Source of the DNA: JANMJD01 sp963828405
GTDB lineage: Bacteria; Actinomycetota; Acidimicrobiia; Acidimicrobiales; Ilumatobacteraceae
Direction: 5' to 3'
DNA: 64,000 bases
Assembly: GCA_963828405.1 (NCBI GenBank)
Contig: CAWHEG010000029.1
Coordinates: 1 to 64,000 of the forward strand
A model generated the notes under the pieces. It ran no database searches. It was not told the DNA's origin and was given only the letters and a program-made list of their open reading frames with translations. The position numbers and the translations under genes were made by a program. Positions within the stretch are counted from its first letter, which is position 1, and each line of letters starts with the position of its first letter. This document shows positions 28,701 through 37,786 of the stretch, piece after piece.

Positions 28701-29041
28701 CCGGGGACCTCTTCGAGCCCTACACCCCCCTTCGCCCTAGCGTGGAACCCGAGCGGATGTTCGGCGCGAGGATCGGCATCCCGAAAGCCACGTCAGCGAC
28801 GAACTTCTTCCTCATCAGCGGGCGAGCCTCGCACCCGGGATGGGAGGCCGAACTCGGCGGCATGCCGCTGGCCACCCTTGATCTCGACGGTCAGGCCACG
28901 TTCGAGGTTCCGGCGGGGGTCACCGTACGGATACGCTTCGCGCCCCAGTCGGGGTATGACCTTCTCTTCGTGCTCATGATCGTTTCGATCGTCACTGCTC
29001 TTGTGTTGATCACGAGATCGAGGTCCACTCGTAGCCTGTGA
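25767..29041 (+). pseudogene. Large GT-C arabinofuranosyltransferase-like protein (AftD type) with discoidin-like domain, frameshifted
   Basis: Three ORF pieces (to 26659, 26589-27674, 27626-29041) make about 1090 residues. The N-terminal GT-C part has LYVTDARFELSWSPGKVLTQ and many membrane segments. The middle piece has YWKAASAWLNDAGSAGDGRV and LRRLGIRYVVLRNDTDW, a soluble domain repeated in related enzymes. The third piece holds an F5/8 type C (discoidin) fold: NVLDGDPRTTWQTG, WIEVDFDRPYAVRTIRITVP. This matches actinobacterial AftD-like alpha-(1-3)-arabinofuranosyltransferases, which use decaprenyl-phosphoarabinose on the outer face. A membrane segment (LLFVLMIVSIVTALVLI) ends it. Whether this organism makes arabinan is unknown. 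Confidence 0.6.
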
Positions 29042-29044
29042 AGC

Positions 29045-30184
29045 TTGTCCCGTTGCACCGACTGGTTAGTGTCACGCACCGTGACGGATCTGGGTGTGAT
29101 GCTCTTCGAACAGCCGGCGCGCACGTCGAACAAGTTCGAGCTCTGGGCCCGGCTCCCCGAGGCGTTCGTCACCGTCGTCAGTGATCGCGAAGGTTGGGGG
29201 GCCGATCGCACGATCGTTTGCCGAGTGTTGCGCGTCCCGCTTGTCGGCGGTGTGGAAGGCTGGACCGCTGCGCCGGCGATCCTACGGGGCCTGCGGCGGA
29301 TCACCCCCGACGGCGTCGATGTCGTCGCCAGCCATGAGCTCTACTCCTTCACCACCTACCAGGCATCCAGGTTCGCGGCTCGCCACGGACTCCCCCATGT
29401 GGTGCACATCTCCGAGACGATTCCGAACGCCCCCCTGTACCGCATGCCTCCGTACTCGTTCATCACGAAACGGTCCGTGAGTTCGGCCACCTGGTTCGTG
29501 TGTACCACCGAGCGGGCACGGCAGCATGCCATCGCGCGTGGGTGCCCGCCGGAGCGTTCCACCGTCGTTCACTCCGGTGTCGACATGAGCCTCTTCCACC
29601 CCACCGAGTCCGGACTGACCGAGGCACCCGAAGTGCTCTTCGTCGGCATGCTGCGGGCCAACCGTGGCGCCGACAAGGGCGTGCGTGAGCTGATCGTCGC
29701 CGCCGACCGGCTCGCCGCCGAAGGCGTTGGATTCCACCTCCGTATCGTCGGCGACGGGCATCTGCGATCCGAACTCGACGAGCAGGCGAAAACCCGACCC
29801 TTCGTCGAAATCCTGGGGCGCATCCCTCGGGCGGAAATCCCCGAACTCATGCGGTCCTCGCGCATCCTCGTCCTCGCGTCGAAGCGCACGTGGAAGTGGG
29901 AAGAGCAGTTCGGCTTCGTTCTGGCCGAGGCGATGGCGAGCGGCCTGCCGGTCGTGGGCACGACGTGTGGTTCCATTCCCGAAATCGTCGCGCCATGGAA
30001 TCCACTTGTCGCCGAGGGTGACGCAGCCGCCTTGGCCGATGGCATCCGTCTTGCACTTGGGTCAGCGGGCGAGGATTGGGGCGGGAAGAACCGGGTCTGG
30101 GCCGAGGATCACTTCGAGTTGGCAACGCAGGCGGGCCGGCTGCGGGCTGCTTTGGACGCCGCCGTGGCCCACCGTCGCGCCTAG
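29045..30184 (+). CDS. Glycosyltransferase family 4
   Basis: About 370 residues, uninterrupted. The N-terminal Rossmann domain includes DVVASHELYSFTTYQASRFA; the C-terminal GT-B domain has VLFVGMLRANRGADKGVREL, FHLRIVGDGHLRSEL, and the nucleotide-sugar site FGFVLAEAMASGLPVVGT with Glu at the EX7E position. The protein would be a retaining transferase adding a hexose to a lipid-linked glycan on the inner face of the membrane. The start is uncertain: TTG at 29045 lies 3 bases after the previous stop, and GTG at 29069 or 29081 or ATG at 29099 are alternatives. The 3' end overlaps the convergent methyltransferase by 4 bp. Confidence 0.85.
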   Translation: MSRCTDWLVSRTVTDLGVMLFEQPARTSNKFELWARLPEAFVTVVSDREGWGADRTIVCRVLRVPLVGGVEGWTAAPAILRGLRRITPDGVDVVASHELYSFTTYQASRFAARHGLPHVVHISETIPNAPLYRMPPYSFITKRSVSSATWFVCTTERARQHAIARGCPPERSTVVHSGVDMSLFHPTESGLTEAPEVLFVGMLRANRGADKGVRELIVAADRLAAEGVGFHLRIVGDGHLRSELDEQAKTRPFVEILGRIPRAEIPELMRSSRILVLASKRTWKWEEQFGFVLAEAMASGLPVVGTTCGSIPEIVAPWNPLVAEGDAAALADGIRLALGSAGEDWGGKNRVWAEDHFELATQAGRLRAALDAAVAHRRA

Positions 30185-30864
30185 ATTCCCAGACAGTTGC
30201 CCGGACGATACAGCAGCGTCGTCGCGCCATCCCGCACGCCGGTGGGTCGCAGCCCGGGGAAGTCGAGGCGCCGGAACCCGGCTTCGATCGCCATCTCGAG
30301 GCAGGGTGCGTATCGTTCACGCTCGGAGTCGTCCAGGACGATCACGCCGGAGGTTCCAACCCGCGTGAGCGCTTCGCGGAGGCAGTTGAGGCGATCCCGC
30401 CCGTCGACCAGCACGAGGTCGAAATCGCCCTCCAGCTGATGGATCGCACGGCAGTACGCGCCTTCCTCGTCGATCGACCGTTCGATCAGGTCGGCGTTCG
30501 TCGGTAGACTCCGGCGAAGTTCTCGAATCCATCGCGGATCATGTTCGACCGACGTCACCTGCGAGGTTCGAGCCGCAAAGAACAGCGTGGAGTTGCCGCT
30601 TCCGTATTCGAAGACCCGCATTTGTGATGTCGGCCGCGCTTCCAGCAGACGGATCATCCCGAACGTCATCAGTGGCAGGGGGTTCCCGGTCCGATCGACA
30701 GGCCGACCCCGGGCGAATGAGCGGAGCGTTCCCGACGTGCGGCAGTAGCCGGATGGACCCCAGGCGATGCGCAGCACCGAGAGCCAGGCGTAGGGCCACG
30801 GCAGGATCCGGCGCACCCATGCGGCGATCTTCACGAGGATGGCGGTGATGCGAGTGAGGTTCAT
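30181..30864 (-). CDS. Class I SAM-dependent methyltransferase
   Basis: 227 residues, uninterrupted. The SAM-binding core is MRVFEYGSGNSTLFFAAR, VTSVEHDPRWIRELR, FDLVLVDGRDR and SGVIVLDDSERERY, matching family-24/FkbM-like methyltransferases. The N-terminal 40 residues include a hydrophobic, possibly membrane-associated segment (AWVRRILPWPYAWLSVL). It lies 6 bp downstream of the GT-C-like gene on the same strand, so the two likely form one operon. In glycan clusters such enzymes cap or decorate sugars by O-methylation; the acceptor is unknown. Confidence 0.75.
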   Translation of the reverse strand: MNLTRITAILVKIAAWVRRILPWPYAWLSVLRIAWGPSGYCRTSGTLRSFARGRPVDRTGNPLPLMTFGMIRLLEARPTSQMRVFEYGSGNSTLFFAARTSQVTSVEHDPRWIRELRRSLPTNADLIERSIDEEGAYCRAIHQLEGDFDLVLVDGRDRLNCLREALTRVGTSGVIVLDDSERERYAPCLEMAIEAGFRRLDFPGLRPTGVRDGATTLLYRPGNCLGI

Positions 30865-30870
30865 CGGAGT

Positions 30871-33000
30871 TCATGCCGTTCTCGGTCGACGGACGAGGCA
30901 GAACGCGGACGTTAACCCGACGCCCAGATAGGTGACGGCACAGAGGAGCGCCGGCCAGAACCAGACGAGGCCGGAGCCGCCGGGGACGGAGAGGACACCA
31001 GGTTCGACGGAGCCGACCGATCGGAACCCGCGCAACCAGCCCCGTTGGAACGCCCGGAACCACACGAACGGTCGATCGACAGACGGGTCGGCGATCGGCC
31101 CGAGGCCACCGGAAACCTCGACCGGCGAGCCGTCAGCCGTCACCGCCGAACCGGACCAACCCGGCACCTCGTACAGTTCGATGTCGGGACGTTCGAGCAC
31201 CTTCAGGAGACCGGTTGCATCGAGCAACCCAGGCACATAGAGCTCGTACGGCCCTTCGTGGAGAAGGACCACCCAGTGCACGCCCAAGCGTGCCAGGTCG
31301 TCGACGATCGTCGTGGTTTCACCCTCGATCAGATGAAAGGCGACCAGCGAAGCGTCGTACTCGCGGCGATCGGTGCGTTCGTGGCTGGAACCGCCAAGAC
31401 CAAGATCGCTCGCCACCAGCACGTCGGAACCGAGGAACTTGGGCATCGGGTTCAGAGAACGCGGCACGTTGGCGAAGCGGAGAGTGATGTAGCGGTTCCA
31501 CGGCAGGGTCAGTGTGGTGCCGCCGCCGTCGTTGATGATGTCGCGGGCGAGGTTCCAGCCGGCGGGGATGTCGATGGGGTCGAGTCGTCCCCCAAGGCCC
31601 CAAAATCCGGGTGCGCCGAGCACCAGGCCGGCCGCGAGCGGAGCCACGATGATCAGTTCACGGAAGCTGCGGTACCGCCGTACCAACACGATGGCCCCGA
31701 CGGGCGCTGCCGCCGTCATCCAACAGACGTAGAGCAACAGGTAGCGCTGCGCTTCGCGGAATGGAACACCGATCGCCGTCGACGTGAACCAGTCCGTCAC
31801 CGTTCGGAGCCCTGGGACTGCGGAGGCCAGCGACATTATGAAGGTGACACCGGCCATCGATGCCGCGGTCGCACGCCAGACTGAGGGCAATCGGGTCGTT
31901 CCGATGATTGCCAGACCGAGCAGGACGAAACCGGCGATGCCCGTCATCAGATCGGATGGCCCGGCGATCTCGAGTGACGGTTGCCAGAACCCTGCGCCGG
32001 CCGCCAGTTCCAGCAGATCGGCTACGGTCCGCGTCCCGTTCGGGAACGACGACGCCGGTGACAACTTCGGGCTCCCCAACATCACGACCACACCGGGCAC
32101 CAGCCACATCGAGGATGCGGCCAAGAGCGCACTTCCATGGGCGAGGAGTCGCCGCCGGCCGGCGCGGCGCACACCCCGCGATGCGAGAACGAGGCCGGCG
32201 AGAATGCCTCCGAACGACCCAGCTATGCAAAGGGCCACGCACGCGAGGAATACCTTTCGCCATGTGGAGCGCACATCGCTCAACGACGCGAGCACCCACG
32301 GCAACACCGCGGCGGCAATCCCCATCGACTCATGGCCGACGGCGAGACGGGTCAGAAGGTATGGACTCAACGCGTACAGGAATCCCGACATCATCGCCAG
32401 GGGTAACCCAGCGTGGGCACTGGTCAGCCGGAACATCCCGCACCATGCGATGCTGATCGTCAGCACCATCAGCCACTTGCTGACGGAGGGCGCTCCGAGC
32501 AACTGCGAGGCCAACCAAATGATGGCGCTCAGCGGCGCATCACGTGGGATTTCCGGACCAAGTCCGAAGGTGCCCCAGGGAAACGGCGGGTGGGGAATCA
32601 ACGATCGATCGAGTTGAAACAGGGCGCCGCGGGAGAGCCCAGGTCCGATGACGGCGATACCGACCGCGAACGAGACGAGCGCCACGACTGTCATCTCCAC
32701 AGCGGAGGGGTGACCGTTCGATGGATCATCTCCGAGCACGGAAGCTGCCACGACTACGAACCGGCTTCGGGGCCGAAACGGAGTCGGTACGCCACCGCAT
32801 CGATGGACCCAGTCGATGGCGCGGGATCCGAACGTCCCATCGTCGATCCCTGCTACGGATGAGGCCAGATTCGCAGGTGACGGCGATCCGCTTGGGATTG
32901 GCGGCTTTCTCGTCAACGACAAGAATCCAAGCATTGCTCGGTCCGGCGTCTGGGGAAGTCGGCGGGCGGCCACGGTGGGCTGCTCGATGATGACGCTCAC
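30871..33000 (-). CDS. Multi-pass membrane protein, GT-C glycosyltransferase-like
   Basis: 709 residues if the first Met is used. The first 100 residues look unlike the rest and may be untranslated; MTVVALVSFAVGIAVIGPG at 32694 is an alternative start. About 12 membrane segments follow, with an early extracytoplasmic loop RGALFQLDRSLIPHPPFPWG. The C-terminal soluble part (WNLARDIINDGGGTTLTLPW, later LARLGVHWVVLLHEG) parallels the middle domain of the AftD-like protein at 25767 (YWKAASAWLNDAGSAGDGRV, LGIRYVVLRND), so the two may be distant paralogues. I infer a polyprenyl-phosphate-sugar-dependent transferase; no donor or acceptor is known. Confidence 0.55.
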   Translation of the reverse strand: MSVIIEQPTVAARRLPQTPDRAMLGFLSLTRKPPIPSGSPSPANLASSVAGIDDGTFGSRAIDWVHRCGGVPTPFRPRSRFVVVAASVLGDDPSNGHPSAVEMTVVALVSFAVGIAVIGPGLSRGALFQLDRSLIPHPPFPWGTFGLGPEIPRDAPLSAIIWLASQLLGAPSVSKWLMVLTISIAWCGMFRLTSAHAGLPLAMMSGFLYALSPYLLTRLAVGHESMGIAAAVLPWVLASLSDVRSTWRKVFLACVALCIAGSFGGILAGLVLASRGVRRAGRRRLLAHGSALLAASSMWLVPGVVVMLGSPKLSPASSFPNGTRTVADLLELAAGAGFWQPSLEIAGPSDLMTGIAGFVLLGLAIIGTTRLPSVWRATAASMAGVTFIMSLASAVPGLRTVTDWFTSTAIGVPFREAQRYLLLYVCWMTAAAPVGAIVLVRRYRSFRELIIVAPLAAGLVLGAPGFWGLGGRLDPIDIPAGWNLARDIINDGGGTTLTLPWNRYITLRFANVPRSLNPMPKFLGSDVLVASDLGLGGSSHERTDRREYDASLVAFHLIEGETTTIVDDLARLGVHWVVLLHEGPYELYVPGLLDATGLLKVLERPDIELYEVPGWSGSAVTADGSPVEVSGGLGPIADPSVDRPFVWFRAFQRGWLRGFRSVGSVEPGVLSVPGGSGLVWFWPALLCAVTYLGVGLTSAFCLVRRPRTA

Positions 33001-33002
33001 AG

Positions 33003-33352
33003 GACTCCAACGCTACGGTGCCGAGTCTCCGCGGGGCGTTCTACTCTCGGACCGAAAGGATTCTAAGCCGAGCGGAGCGGGCGGCATGATCTTTGACGTT
33101 GACCACGCCTGCGTCGTAGCGAGCACAGACTCCGTGTGAGACCGGTAACCAAGATCCTCGAAGTCCGTTCCGTCACCCGCCGACGTCCTCGTTCTCCACT
33201 GCTGGCTCCGAGTTCGGGCGAGCCTGTCGTGCAGATCGACGGGAAGCTAGTGTTGTTCAGCGGCTTCCCGAGCCGTCCTGGGTTATAAGGTCTCAAGCCT
33301 GGCACCAACTATCGACCGGTCGAGGGAACCATCTCCGGGAGGGGGACTCGTC
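33003..33352. other. Divergent intergenic region
   Basis: 350 bp between divergent genes, less GC-rich than the surroundings. No conserved ORF is visible. It must hold promoters for both flanking genes; a GGAGGGGGA ribosome site lies before the ATG at 33353. No clear operator was seen. Confidence 0.5.
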
Positions 33353-34087
33353 ATGCCACCATGTATCAGTCGATCAGGCGGGCGTCTGGTGCGTTCATGG
33401 AACAGGTTCAGGTACACCGCCACGGCGACCATTCGCCTCGTAGGCGATCGGGTGAAACTACATTGTAATCTATGCGGGACGTACGGATCGTTTGCACCCT
33501 TCGGTGATCCGCCTCGGCGGGGCGCAATGTGCCCATCATGCGGATCATTGGAGCGCCATCGATTGTTGTGGCTCTGGGCGTCGAGCGCTCAGGTCTTGAC
33601 CTCAGGCAGGGTGTTGCACTTTGCGCCGGAAAGAGCGATCGAGAAGCACCTCCGAGCGAGCTCTGTCGAGTACGCCACGGCAGATCTAATGAAGGAAGGG
33701 ACCGACATGAGGCTCGACCTGGAGGAAATCGACCAGGCGAGTGACTCCTGGGACTGTGTTCTTGCCGGTCATGTTCTGGAACATGTCGATGATCGCAAGG
33801 CTCTCGCTGAAATCTACAGGATTCTCCGCCCCGGTGGAACAGCGGTCCTAACGATCCCGGTGATCGAGGGCTGGCCGGAAACCTACTCGAACCCAGATGC
33901 AACCACCGCTGCATTGCGTCGCCGATATCATGGACAATCCGACCATCTCCGATACTACGGACGTGATATTCGGCAGAGAATCACTGGTGCGGGCTTCGCT
34001 CTGGAAGAGTTCGTCGCCGTGGAGCCAGCAGTGAGCCAGCTGGGTCTTCTCCGGGGTGAGGTCATTTTCATAGCAAGGAAGCCTTGA
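33353..34087 (+). CDS. SAM-dependent methyltransferase with N-terminal zinc ribbon
   Basis: 244 residues. The N-terminal part has two Cys pairs (CNLCG and CPSCGSLERHRL), a zinc ribbon typical of this methyltransferase group. VLHFAPERAIEKHL and ATADLMKEG belong to the SAM-binding fold, and VLAGHVLEHVDDRKALAEIY followed by RILRPGGTAVLTIPV is the methyltransferase-11 core. It is uninterrupted and moderately lower in GC than its neighbours. Its end is convergent with the disrupted methyltransferase whose pre-insertion stop is at 34068. Likely modifies a sugar or glycolipid; the substrate is unknown. Confidence 0.75.
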   Translation: MPPCISRSGGRLVRSWNRFRYTATATIRLVGDRVKLHCNLCGTYGSFAPFGDPPRRGAMCPSCGSLERHRLLWLWASSAQVLTSGRVLHFAPERAIEKHLRASSVEYATADLMKEGTDMRLDLEEIDQASDSWDCVLAGHVLEHVDDRKALAEIYRILRPGGTAVLTIPVIEGWPETYSNPDATTAALRRRYHGQSDHLRYYGRDIRQRITGAGFALEEFVAVEPAVSQLGLLRGEVIFIARKP

Positions 34088-34201
34088 GAAGCAAGGAAGC
34101 CCGATCTACCCGTCGGGCAGAGGACCTCAGCCATTCGGGCATTAGCTGTTCCTCTTGTCGGCCAACGGCTGCTTCGTTTGTAGGAGGTGAGCTGTTTCGG
34201 C

Positions 34202-35757
34202 GTAACTGTTCAGCCGGTCGGGTGATTCGCGCGGAGCGTGTGGGTATCGCGCGTGGGGCGCGCGGGTGTTCGTAGACTGCGGTGGCGTGTCGCCGGAGGA
34301 ACGCAACGTTCAGTTGGAGGCGCTCATCGCTGCTCAAGCTGAGACGATCGCCCGGCTGGAAGCTCGGATCGTCGAACTCGAAGCGCAGGTCGGGCGGAAC
34401 TCGGGGAACTCGTCGTTGCCGCCATCGCGTGATGGTCGTGACCGGCGGGTACGTCGTGCCGAAGAACGCGAACAGCGTAAGCAGGCCCGCCGGGATGGTG
34501 CTGGTGAGACCGGCCGTGCCCCGGGTAAGCAGCCGGGTGCGCCCGGAACAACGATGCGTCGCCGTGAACCCGACGTCATCGTGACCCATGCTCCTGGGGT
34601 GTGCGGGCACTGCACCGCAGATCTCACCGACGCGACGGTCGTCGGCTCGGCGTGTCGTCAGGTCGTCGACATCCCCGAGCCGCGTCTGGTCGGTCACCGA
34701 TCATGTCGCCGAGAAACGCCGCTGCCCGTGTGGGCATGTCACCGCTGGGGTGTTCCCGCCGGAAGCGACCGGGCCGACGTGTTGGGGACCGCGGGTGAAA
34801 GCCGCCGCGGTGTATCTGCTGATCCGCCAACACATCCCGTTCGAACGAGCCCATGAAGCAATGGACGCCTTGTTCGCCGCCCCGGTCTCTGAGGGCACCC
34901 TGTCGGCGTGGACGCTCGATGCTGCCGAGCGGTGCGCCCCGTTCATCGACCGAGTTGAAGACGTTGCTGCTGGCCAGCCCGGTCGTGTGCGCGGATGAGA
35001 CCCCGATCCGTGCGGGACCGGCAAGTCGTATGTGCATACGGTGTCGACCGACACGCTCACGTTGCTGGTCCATCACGTCAGCCGCGGGATCGAAGCAATC
35101 ATCGAAGCCGGGGTCCTCGACCACTACCGCGGGGTGATCATGCACGACGGTCTCGCCACCTACGACTGCGCCGAACTCGCCGAGGCCGACCACGCCCAAT
35201 GCCACGCCCATCTCGGACCGGCACCTGATCGATGTCGGCACCTGGGTCAAGTACAAGCCGTGGTGCGAGACCATGCGGACCGTGCTCGTCGATGCGCAAC
35301 GCGCCGCTCGTGAAGCCCACGCTGCCGGCCTCGCCGCCGTGCCCGTCGAGATCGCTGCACCGATCCGGGCCCGCTACCTGCAGGTGATCGACGACGCGTT
35401 CAAGATCATCCCGGACGGGCCGCCACCACCGAAGAAGCAGTCCTGGAAATGGGGCAACCAACGCGACCGAGACGCCTTCAACCTCGCCACCCGCTTCCGC
35501 ACCGAGCAGGACCAGATCCTGCGACTGCTCGACAACACCGCCGTGCCAGCGTCGAACAACGCGGCCGAGAGGTCGCTGCGGATGTGCAAGATCCACGACA
35601 AGATCGCCGGCCTGTTCAGAAGCATCACCCACGCCGCCGCGTTCTGCACCATCCGGTCCTACATCCAGACCGGCAACAAACACGACCAACCCAGCCTCGA
35701 CCTACTCCAACGCCTCTACACCAGAACAGCCTGGCTACCCACAGGCTGAATAGTTAC
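34202..35757 (+). mobile_element. IS66-type insertion sequence (1556 bp) with 8-bp target duplication
   Basis: Inverted ends: GTAACTGTTCAGCC at 34202-34215 and its near complement at 35744-35757. Perfect 8-bp direct repeats GTTTCGGC flank it (34194-34201 and 35758-35765), the duplication length known for IS66. It carries only a TnpC-type transposase and no tnpA or tnpB, as in the ISBst12 group. It is inserted in the 3' part of a methyltransferase gene on the minus strand. Confidence 0.93.
34266..35749 (+). pseudogene. IS66 family transposase (TnpC), four frameshifts
   Basis: The N-terminal part has a coiled coil (AQAETIARLEARIVELEAQV) and NSGNSSLPPSRD, followed by a zinc finger (VCGHC and CPCGH), all typical of IS66 TnpC. 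The catalytic core is spread over frames: VVCADETP (first Asp), HYRGVIMHDGLATYD (second Asp) and NNAAERSLRMCK (Glu). The C-terminus FRSITHAAAFCTIRSYIQTG is the conserved end. Frame changes are needed near 34690, 34980, 35020 and 35220. As written it is inactive. Confidence 0.9.
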
Positions 35758-36463
35758 GTTTCGGCGGAGATGCAGCACGCAGTTCCCGGTTGCCACCTCG
35801 CGCAACACTGGAACCTTGGCCAGGAATGACAGTGCCGGCCAATATCGGCATTCGACACGTGCGAGGGAGAACTCCGGCATCAACTTCACATGGCGTACCA
35901 CCGTTCCGACGTAGGTCGCCCACAGCGCTGAGCCGAATCGGTTCTTCCTCGGCAAGCCGTGCAGCCGCTGGTACAACTTCGGCCCGATCACTGGGCCTAG
36001 GTAGTGATAAGGATTCATGTCGTGACCGCCCCAGGGGGAGTACCACGGCGTCCAGCTGACATACGCCCACCCACCAGGTCGGAGCACGCGGGCGATCTCG
36101 GCCAGGACGGCCTCGGGATGGGGCGTGTGCTCGAGCATGTTGGAACAGACGACGCCGTCGAACGAGCCTTCATCGAAAGGCAGCCGCGGTTCCGTCGCCG
36201 ATGAGCGCGTTGGCGGTGCGGGTCGGCCGGTCGAAGAGCTCCTCCAGTACTCATCTCGACCCCGAAGGCGATGGCGCCCCGATCACGGATCGCGTCAAGG
36301 TACCAACCGGGCCCGCAACCGAGGTCGAGCACCGTTGCCCCCCTTCAGCCCGAATCGGTCATCGAGTGCATCGGCGGCCTGGGCGGCCAGCGGGCCATAG
36401 AAGGCGGCCGGATCGTCGCGGTGATTCCGGTAGGCCCGGTACACATGCCACTTCCGGGAGAGG

Positions 36464-37272
36464 CTACGCGGTCAACCCCCGTGCCCGGTCCACGATCTTC
36501 AGTCTCCCCGGACGCTCTGGCGGACCTCGGGAGTCGCACCACAGCGATGCCCTCGCGCGGCGCAGCCGACCGGTCGCGCCCGGCCCGCACGTACAGGTCG
36601 AGCAGATGACGCCCATAGCGGAGGCCCTCGCGTACGTTGCCCTTGCTCTCGCCGTGGTGGCGGCGACAGAACACGTACGGAACCTCGGCGACCCGGAGCT
36701 CGGGGTGGGTGATCAACACCTCGAGCAGGATCTTGAAGCCGTCGGCCTTCAGCCGCTCGACATCGATCAGCGACCGGCGGACCATGAAGAACCCGCTCAT
36801 CGGGTCTGCGGTCCGTAGCCGGCGACGAAAGGCCAGCTAGCGCGGCCCTCCCGGCGAGACTCGACAGCCCCCGGCGGAAGGGGGACATCGCCGCCCATGC
36901 CTCGTCGCCATGACGGCAGGCCACGACGATGTCGGTGTCGCCGGCTTCGGCCCGCCGGACGAGCTGCTCGATGAGCTCCGGGGGGTGCTGGAGGTCGCCG
37001 TCGAGCACGCACACCCACTCCGACGACGCCTCGACGACACCGCGGAGGACGGCGCCGGACAGTCCGCCTGCCCGCTGGCCCTTCGGTCGATGGATGACCA
37101 GCATCTCGAAGGGCGGCCGCAGCGCCTGGGCGGTCCGAGCGGTCTCGTCGTCGCTGTCGTCGACGATGATCAGCTCCCGGACGCACGCGGGCATCCGCCC
37201 GACCAGCTCGGCCATGTTGCCCGCCTCGTTCCGAGTCGGAACGATCGCTGAAACCGACCAGCTGGTCGACAT
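36464..37272 (-). pseudogene. Polyprenol-phosphate glycosyltransferase (GT2, Dpm1-like), frameshifted
   Basis: Start at 37272 (MSTSWSVSAIVPTRNEAGNM). GT-A features: VSAIVPTRNEAGN, ELIIVDDSDDETARTAQALR, and EWVCVLDGDLQHPPELIEQL with the metal-binding DGD. After a frame change near 36835 the rest follows: SGFFMVRRSLIDVERLKADG, GFKILLEVLITHPELRVAEV and RRHHGESKGNVREGLRYGRH, all typical of dolichol/polyprenol-phosphate mannose synthases. A second shift near the end would give RARGLTA and a stop at 36464. The product (lipid-linked mannose or similar) would supply the GT-C enzymes encoded in this island. Confidence 0.75.
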
Positions 37273-37449
37273 TGAGCCCCTCCGAGGACCTCTTGTTCGT
37301 GCGCCGCCCGGCGGCACCGGAGCAAGCTAGCAGCAGCATGTCGAGTTCTCTCGTCACCCCGAACACGCAGCGCGGTGTTGCACCACGCGGTTGACGCAGA
37401 GCATCACCGGTCGGGCGCGAACCTGGTTGGCGACGTAGCATCGAACGCT

Positions 37450-37752
37450 GTGTCAGAACGCATCTCGCACGACGATGTGGTCAAGGTCGCCCGGCTCGCC
37501 CGGCTCGGTCTCGCTCCCGGTGACGTCGATCGCTACGCCAGCCAGCTCTCGGGGATGCTCGAGCACTTCGACGACATCGACGCCCTCGACCTCGCCGATG
37601 TCGAGCCGATGACGCAGCCCCTGCCGCTGGTCAACGTCTTTCGCGAGGACGTCGCCCGTCCGTCGCTGGATCGCGACGAGGTGCTCGCCGCGGCGCCGGC
37701 CTCCGAGGGTGGGCGTTTCCGGGTCCCCCCGATGATCGGCGAGTCGGCATGA
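37450..37752 (+). CDS. gatC: Asp-tRNA(Asn)/Glu-tRNA(Gln) amidotransferase subunit C
   Basis: 100 residues from the GTG at 37450 (VSERISHDDVVKVARLARLG). The pattern of two N-terminal helices, then YASQLSGMLEHFDDIDALD and DVEPMTQPLPLVNVFREDV, is diagnostic. GatC holds GatA and GatB together in the transamidase that corrects Glu-tRNA(Gln) or Asp-tRNA(Asn). Upstream Met codons in the frame give a non-conserved extension. It is the first gene of gatCAB, with gatA starting 34 bp downstream. It marks the return to intact housekeeping genes after the glycan island. Confidence 0.92.
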   Translation: MSERISHDDVVKVARLARLGLAPGDVDRYASQLSGMLEHFDDIDALDLADVEPMTQPLPLVNVFREDVARPSLDRDEVLAAAPASEGGRFRVPPMIGESA

Positions 37753-37786
37753 GGTTCCTCAGCGCAGTCCCCGCGGCAGGTGCCGC

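Larger units (their letters stand above)
34068..36444 (-). pseudogene. SAM methyltransferase gene interrupted by the IS66 element and frameshifted
   Basis: Reading from about 36444 (GTG): YRAYRNHRDDPAAFYGPLAA, then after frame shifts DLGCGPGWYLDAIRDRGAIA (SAM motif), SFDGVVCSNMLEHTPHPEAV and RVLRPGGWAYVSWTPWYSPW. The frame enters the IS66 element at 35757. If the element and one GTTTCGGC copy are removed, the frame continues without a break (LHLRRNSSPPTNEAAVG, then EEQLMPEWL) to a stop at 34068. This restored reading confirms the insertion. At least two additional frame changes (near 36180 and 36330) break the N-terminal half. The intact enzyme probably acted in glycan or lipid methylation. 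Confidence 0.75.
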
